From Dehalococcoidia bacterium (GTDB lineage Bacteria; Chloroflexota; Dehalococcoidia; E44-bin15), in contig DATKYK010000015.1 of assembly GCA_035528575.1 (NCBI GenBank), positions 1 through 64,000 on the forward strand: a stretch of 64,000 bases of DNA, read 5' to 3'. Below, one piece after another: positions 61,553 to 64,000 of this stretch. Under the pieces are notes generated by a model that searched no databases, was not told the origin of the DNA, and saw nothing but the letters and a program-made list of their open reading frames with translations. Made by a program: the position numbers and the translations under genes. Each line of letters begins with the position of its first letter. Position 1 is the stretch's first letter.

Positions 61553-62068
61553 TTATTTGGGTGGAACTTTATCCTTCAGCAACCCCGGGATCGTCTCAAT
61601 AACGATGCACCCCCGCTCCAGATCCACCGATTTAACCACATCCTCGGTGGCGGGGATGAGGAGTTCCTCATTCCGGGATGGTACCACATAAACATCGTTA
61701 CTCCCGGTGGACAGGATGCGGGCGATTCGCCCCAGCAACTCCCCCTCGCTGGTCCTCACCTCGAGGCCCAGCAGTTGAAACTGATAATATTCACCCTGTG
61801 GCAGGGGGCGGAGCTGGGACTGGGGCACCTCCAAGAATAGGCCGCGGAGCCCCTCGGCATCCTCCACGTTATCGATAGTGGCCAGCTTGAGGATTACCCT
61901 CCCCCGGTACCATCTGCTCCTTTCAATGGTCACCGCCCGTCCCTTGACGTAAACCACATCCTGGGGTGAGAACCGATCGGGGAAATCTGTCATCACCTCC
62001 ACCTTTATCTCACCCCGCACTCCCTGCGGCGCAATCACCCGGCCAACCGCAATGAATTGGGAATCCAT
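61553..62068 (-). CDS. rimM: Ribosome maturation factor RimM
   Basis: The 171-residue protein has the RimM N-domain (FIAVGRVIAPQGVRGEIKVE) and the PRC barrel (YYQFQLLGLEVRTSEGELLG, RIARILSTGSNDVYVV, then LLIPATEDVVKSVDLERGCI). It assists 30S assembly at the S19/16S head. It is third in rpsP-khpA-rimM; trmD, the usual next gene, is absent downstream. Confidence 0.93.
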   Translation of the reverse strand: MDSQFIAVGRVIAPQGVRGEIKVEVMTDFPDRFSPQDVVYVKGRAVTIERSRWYRGRVILKLATIDNVEDAEGLRGLFLEVPQSQLRPLPQGEYYQFQLLGLEVRTSEGELLGRIARILSTGSNDVYVVPSRNEELLIPATEDVVKSVDLERGCIVIETIPGLLKDKVPPK

Positions 62069-62085
62069 TGTGCCATTGACCAGGA

Positions 62086-62313
62086 CTACATTACCACGAG
62101 CTCTACCCGGGTGCCTTCCTTAGCCGCCATCACTCGTAGCAGGGTGCGCATTGCCTGCACCACCCGGCCCTGCTTACCGATAACCCGCCCCATGTCTTCC
62201 GAGTCGACCTGAAGTTTGAGGAGCACCCCTCCCTCGCTTTGCTCCTCGGTTATCACCACCGCATCCGGCTTGTTCACGATTGCCTTGACGATAAATTCGA
62301 CTAGCTCTTTCAT
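62086..62313 (-). CDS. khpA: KH-domain RNA-binding protein KhpA
   Basis: The 75-residue protein is a single KH domain, with ILKLQVDSEDMGRVIGKQGR-like text (LQVDSEDMGRVIGKQGRVVQ) carrying the GxxG loop GKQG. It is a conserved small RNA-binding protein (YlqC/KhpA) between rpsP and rimM. Confidence 0.93.
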   Translation of the reverse strand: MKELVEFIVKAIVNKPDAVVITEEQSEGGVLLKLQVDSEDMGRVIGKQGRVVQAMRTLLRVMAAKEGTRVELVVM

Positions 62314-62363
62314 TTTTCTCCTTTACTTATTTTTTCGATCCCTTCTTGGGGAAGGGTCGTGTG

Positions 62364-62837
62364 CTAACCTTCTCCTTTAACCGTAGACTCCTCATCAGCA
62401 GGCTTCTCCACCGCAGTTTCCTGCTCCGCTTCAGGCTCCACTGAAGGTTTCTCCTCGGCAGGCTCCTGCTCCGCGGGCTCCTCCACCGCTTCAGGCTCCT
62501 CTGAAGGTTTCTCCTTTGCAGGTTTCTTCTTGGGCGTCTTCGCCGGCTTCTCTTCGAGCTGCTTGGCAAGCTTCTCGGTGTGTTTCTTGGTGGGCTTTTC
62601 TAGGATGCCCAGCTTGGCTAGCAAGATCGCTACCCTTTCTGTAGGCCGCGCTCCCTGGCGAAGCCACTTTAGCGCCTTCTCTTCGTCGATTGCGATGGTA
62701 GCGGGGTCGGTGAGCGGATTGTAGTGACCGATGTTTTCAATAAATGCGCCATCGCGCGGGGCCCGGCTATCGGCGACCACCACCCGATAGCTGGGTCTCT
62801 TTTTCTTACCCACACGACTCAATCGTATCTTTAACAT
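62364..62837 (-). CDS. rpsP: 30S ribosomal protein S16 with long charged tail
   Basis: Residues 1-88 are S16 ([20 protein letters not shown], then [20 protein letters not shown]). S16 normally ends near 80-90 residues, but this protein continues to 157 with a Lys/Pro/Glu-rich low-complexity tail ([20 protein letters not shown] ... [13 protein letters not shown]). The tail is probably disordered. It is first in the operon rpsP-khpA-rimM. Confidence 0.94.
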   Translation of the reverse strand: MLKIRLSRVGKKKRPSYRVVVADSRAPRDGAFIENIGHYNPLTDPATIAIDEEKALKWLRQGARPTERVAILLAKLGILEKPTKKHTEKLAKQLEEKPAKTPKKKPAKEKPSEEPEAVEEPAEQEPAEEKPSVEPEAEQETAVEKPADEESTVKGEG

Positions 62838-62858
62838 TGCTTATCTCTTAATGTTGCT

Positions 62859-62887
62859 ATTATGGGTCATAAAGTGCTATATGTCAA
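62859..62887 (-). promoter_or_regulatory. Promoter of the rpsP operon
   Basis: On the minus strand TTGACA (62887-62882), 17 bases, CATAAT (62864-62859), about 20 bases upstream of the rpsP ATG. Confidence 0.72.
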
Positions 62888-63278
62888 TGGGTTGGTGTGC
62901 GGTGGTATGGTTCAGATAGATGGGTGGCACATGATAGCTGATATGGTCTCGAAGCTATAAGAAGTCGAGTAACGCTTTGTTCCTATAGCATTCTCAGCAG
63001 AGGTGCTCTTGTTATTGCCACGGAAATAAAGCGACGCTCTTTACCAGTCTGACCCTATTTAGCCTGAAGCATTGGCCGACGTGTGCCAAAATGTCGACCG
63101 ACCTGTTGGCCTCGGCCTCATCCTCGGGAGAAGAATCTTATTAGAGATTATTGGGTCACTTCCTCAATTAGAATAACATAGAGCGGAGGAGCTAGGATAA
63201 TGGATAGGTTGTCCATAGTATTATCTATCGTAATGGGAACATGGGTTAGGTTGCCAGTGGGTATTACAGGGGATATAA
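62888..63278. other. Intergenic stretch without a recognised gene
   Basis: About 390 bases with no supported ORF. It contains a GGCCGAC/TCGACCG/GGCCTCGGCC palindrome cluster near 63074-63118, similar in style to those at 10888 and 47001-47095. The promoter of the endonuclease gene probably lies in 63180-63270. Confidence 0.4.
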
Positions 63279-63986
63279 TTGACTGATGTGAAAGGGCGCA
63301 ATCTTCATAGCTGGCAGGTAAGCGTTACGGAGGCTAAGGAAATTCAGCGAGCTCTTGCCGCTCAGGTGGTGAGAAGTAACGAGCTCGAGGTCCCTCATCT
63401 CGTTGCTGGTGTGGATATCTCTGGCGAGGACAGCAGGGGGCTGGCACGAGGGGTGGTGGTGGTGCTACGTTTTCCCGAGCTTGCGATTGTGGAGCAGGGT
63501 GTGGCGACGCTGCGGCTGAGCTTTCCCTATGTGCCAGGGCTGCTGTCCTTTAGAGAGGTGCCCTTGATCCTGGCCGCCTGTGAAGGGCTTAGCGTGACCC
63601 CGGACCTATTCATAGCCGATGCTCAGGGCATCGCGCACCCCAGGAGATTGGGGCTGGCTTCACACCTGGGGCTTCTGCTGGATGTGCCCACCATAGGATG
63701 TGCCAAGTCTATCCTGTGTGGCCAGCACGGTGATCTGGGACGGGAGCCCGGCGATTATGCCCCGCTCCTCGAGGGCGATGAGGTTATCGGGGCGGCGCTG
63801 CGTACAAAGAGGGGGGTAAATCCGGTGTATGTTTCCATCGGGCACAGGGTTGACCTTGAGGCCGCCATCCAATGGGTGACGGCGTGCCTGAGAGGCTATC
63901 GCCTCCCCGAGCCTACCAGGCTGGCTCACCTCGCCGCTTCAGGAAAACAGCACCCTGTGTCAAGGGCTGGGCAAGGGCAACAGTGA
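63279..63986 (+). CDS. nfi: Endonuclease V
   Basis: From TTG 63279 (AGGGG six bases upstream) the protein is 235 residues. The family pattern has catalytic Asp in LVAGVDISGED, PYVPGLLSFREVPLI with catalytic Glu, IADAQGIAHPRRLGLASHLG, and GCAKSILCG (the GxAKS site). It cuts DNA near deaminated bases (inosine). It is intact, and its end lies in the window. A GTG at 63288 is an alternative start. Confidence 0.94.
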   Translation: MTDVKGRNLHSWQVSVTEAKEIQRALAAQVVRSNELEVPHLVAGVDISGEDSRGLARGVVVVLRFPELAIVEQGVATLRLSFPYVPGLLSFREVPLILAACEGLSVTPDLFIADAQGIAHPRRLGLASHLGLLLDVPTIGCAKSILCGQHGDLGREPGDYAPLLEGDEVIGAALRTKRGVNPVYVSIGHRVDLEAAIQWVTACLRGYRLPEPTRLAHLAASGKQHPVSRAGQGQQ

Positions 63987-64000
63987 AGGTTGCCGATATA

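Overview
The window is a 64 kb piece of a bacterial chromosome with moderate to high GC, dense short operons and no tRNA or rRNA genes that I can see. Gene content points to the Chloroflexota, most likely class Dehalococcoidia. The hints are a GuaB3-type IMP dehydrogenase homologue, T-box control of trp, large secreted SBBP beta-propeller proteins, small DUF951/DUF3795/DUF4282 proteins, and a tubulin/FtsZ-like GTPase. The taxonomic call is inference; no marker gene settles it.

Layout. 1-2330: minus-strand transcript with a promoter, a c-di-GMP-I riboswitch, a 67-residue helix-turn-helix protein and a PAS-PAS-PAS-GAF-GGDEF diguanylate cyclase cut by the window edge. 2400-5930: AT-rich accessory island with an unknown ORF, a DDE transposase, a DUF2283/DUF4258 pair, an HNH protein behind a hairpin-rich leader, and a decayed small membrane-protein gene. 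5950-9340: two-component genes (HTH-receiver protein, hybrid PAS histidine kinase) with fragments of a GH3-like gene and of a second kinase between them. 9590-10764: tubulin/FtsZ-like GTPase. 10947-18192: Trp T-box leader and a complete trpEGDCFBA operon. 18193-23240: a possible structured RNA, the first giant SBBP protein, a DUF4282 protein and a cluster of dispersed repeats. 23240-29310: scattered metabolic genes (DUF1015, GalT-like, enoyl-CoA hydratase, GuaB3-like) and rsmI.

29500-44060 is mostly housekeeping: metG-tatD-polyprenyl synthase, recO, AlkD-like, a FKBP lipoprotein, a TIR-domain protein, dnaX-ebfC-recR, radical SAM, ybeY, pyrF, DUF951 and a thioesterase. 44250-46740 holds cysK, a decayed second copy of its 3' half, a zinc-ribbon protein and a nitroreductase. 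47240-52330 holds two tandem SBBP proteins that share duplicated promoters and terminators. 52500-60815 holds a bifunctional nuclease, a zinc-ribbon protein and the F-type ATP synthase operon (atpZ-B-E-F-H-A-G-D-orf-C), with an unrecognised 92-residue ORF between atpD and atpC. 60790-62840 is minus strand: rex, and rpsP-khpA-rimM. The window ends with endonuclease V.

The most interesting items are: (i) the c-di-GMP riboswitch in front of a c-di-GMP-synthesis gene; (ii) three paralogous secreted proteins, each with exactly seven SBBP units carrying a recurring cysteine pair; (iii) the extra ORF inside the atp operon; (iv) the HNH gene with a structured leader; (v) the TIR / glycine-rich segment / zinc-ribbon protein; (vi) the solitary tubulin-like GTPase; and (vii) several families of dispersed intergenic repeats, one of which supplies the stop codons of two unrelated genes.
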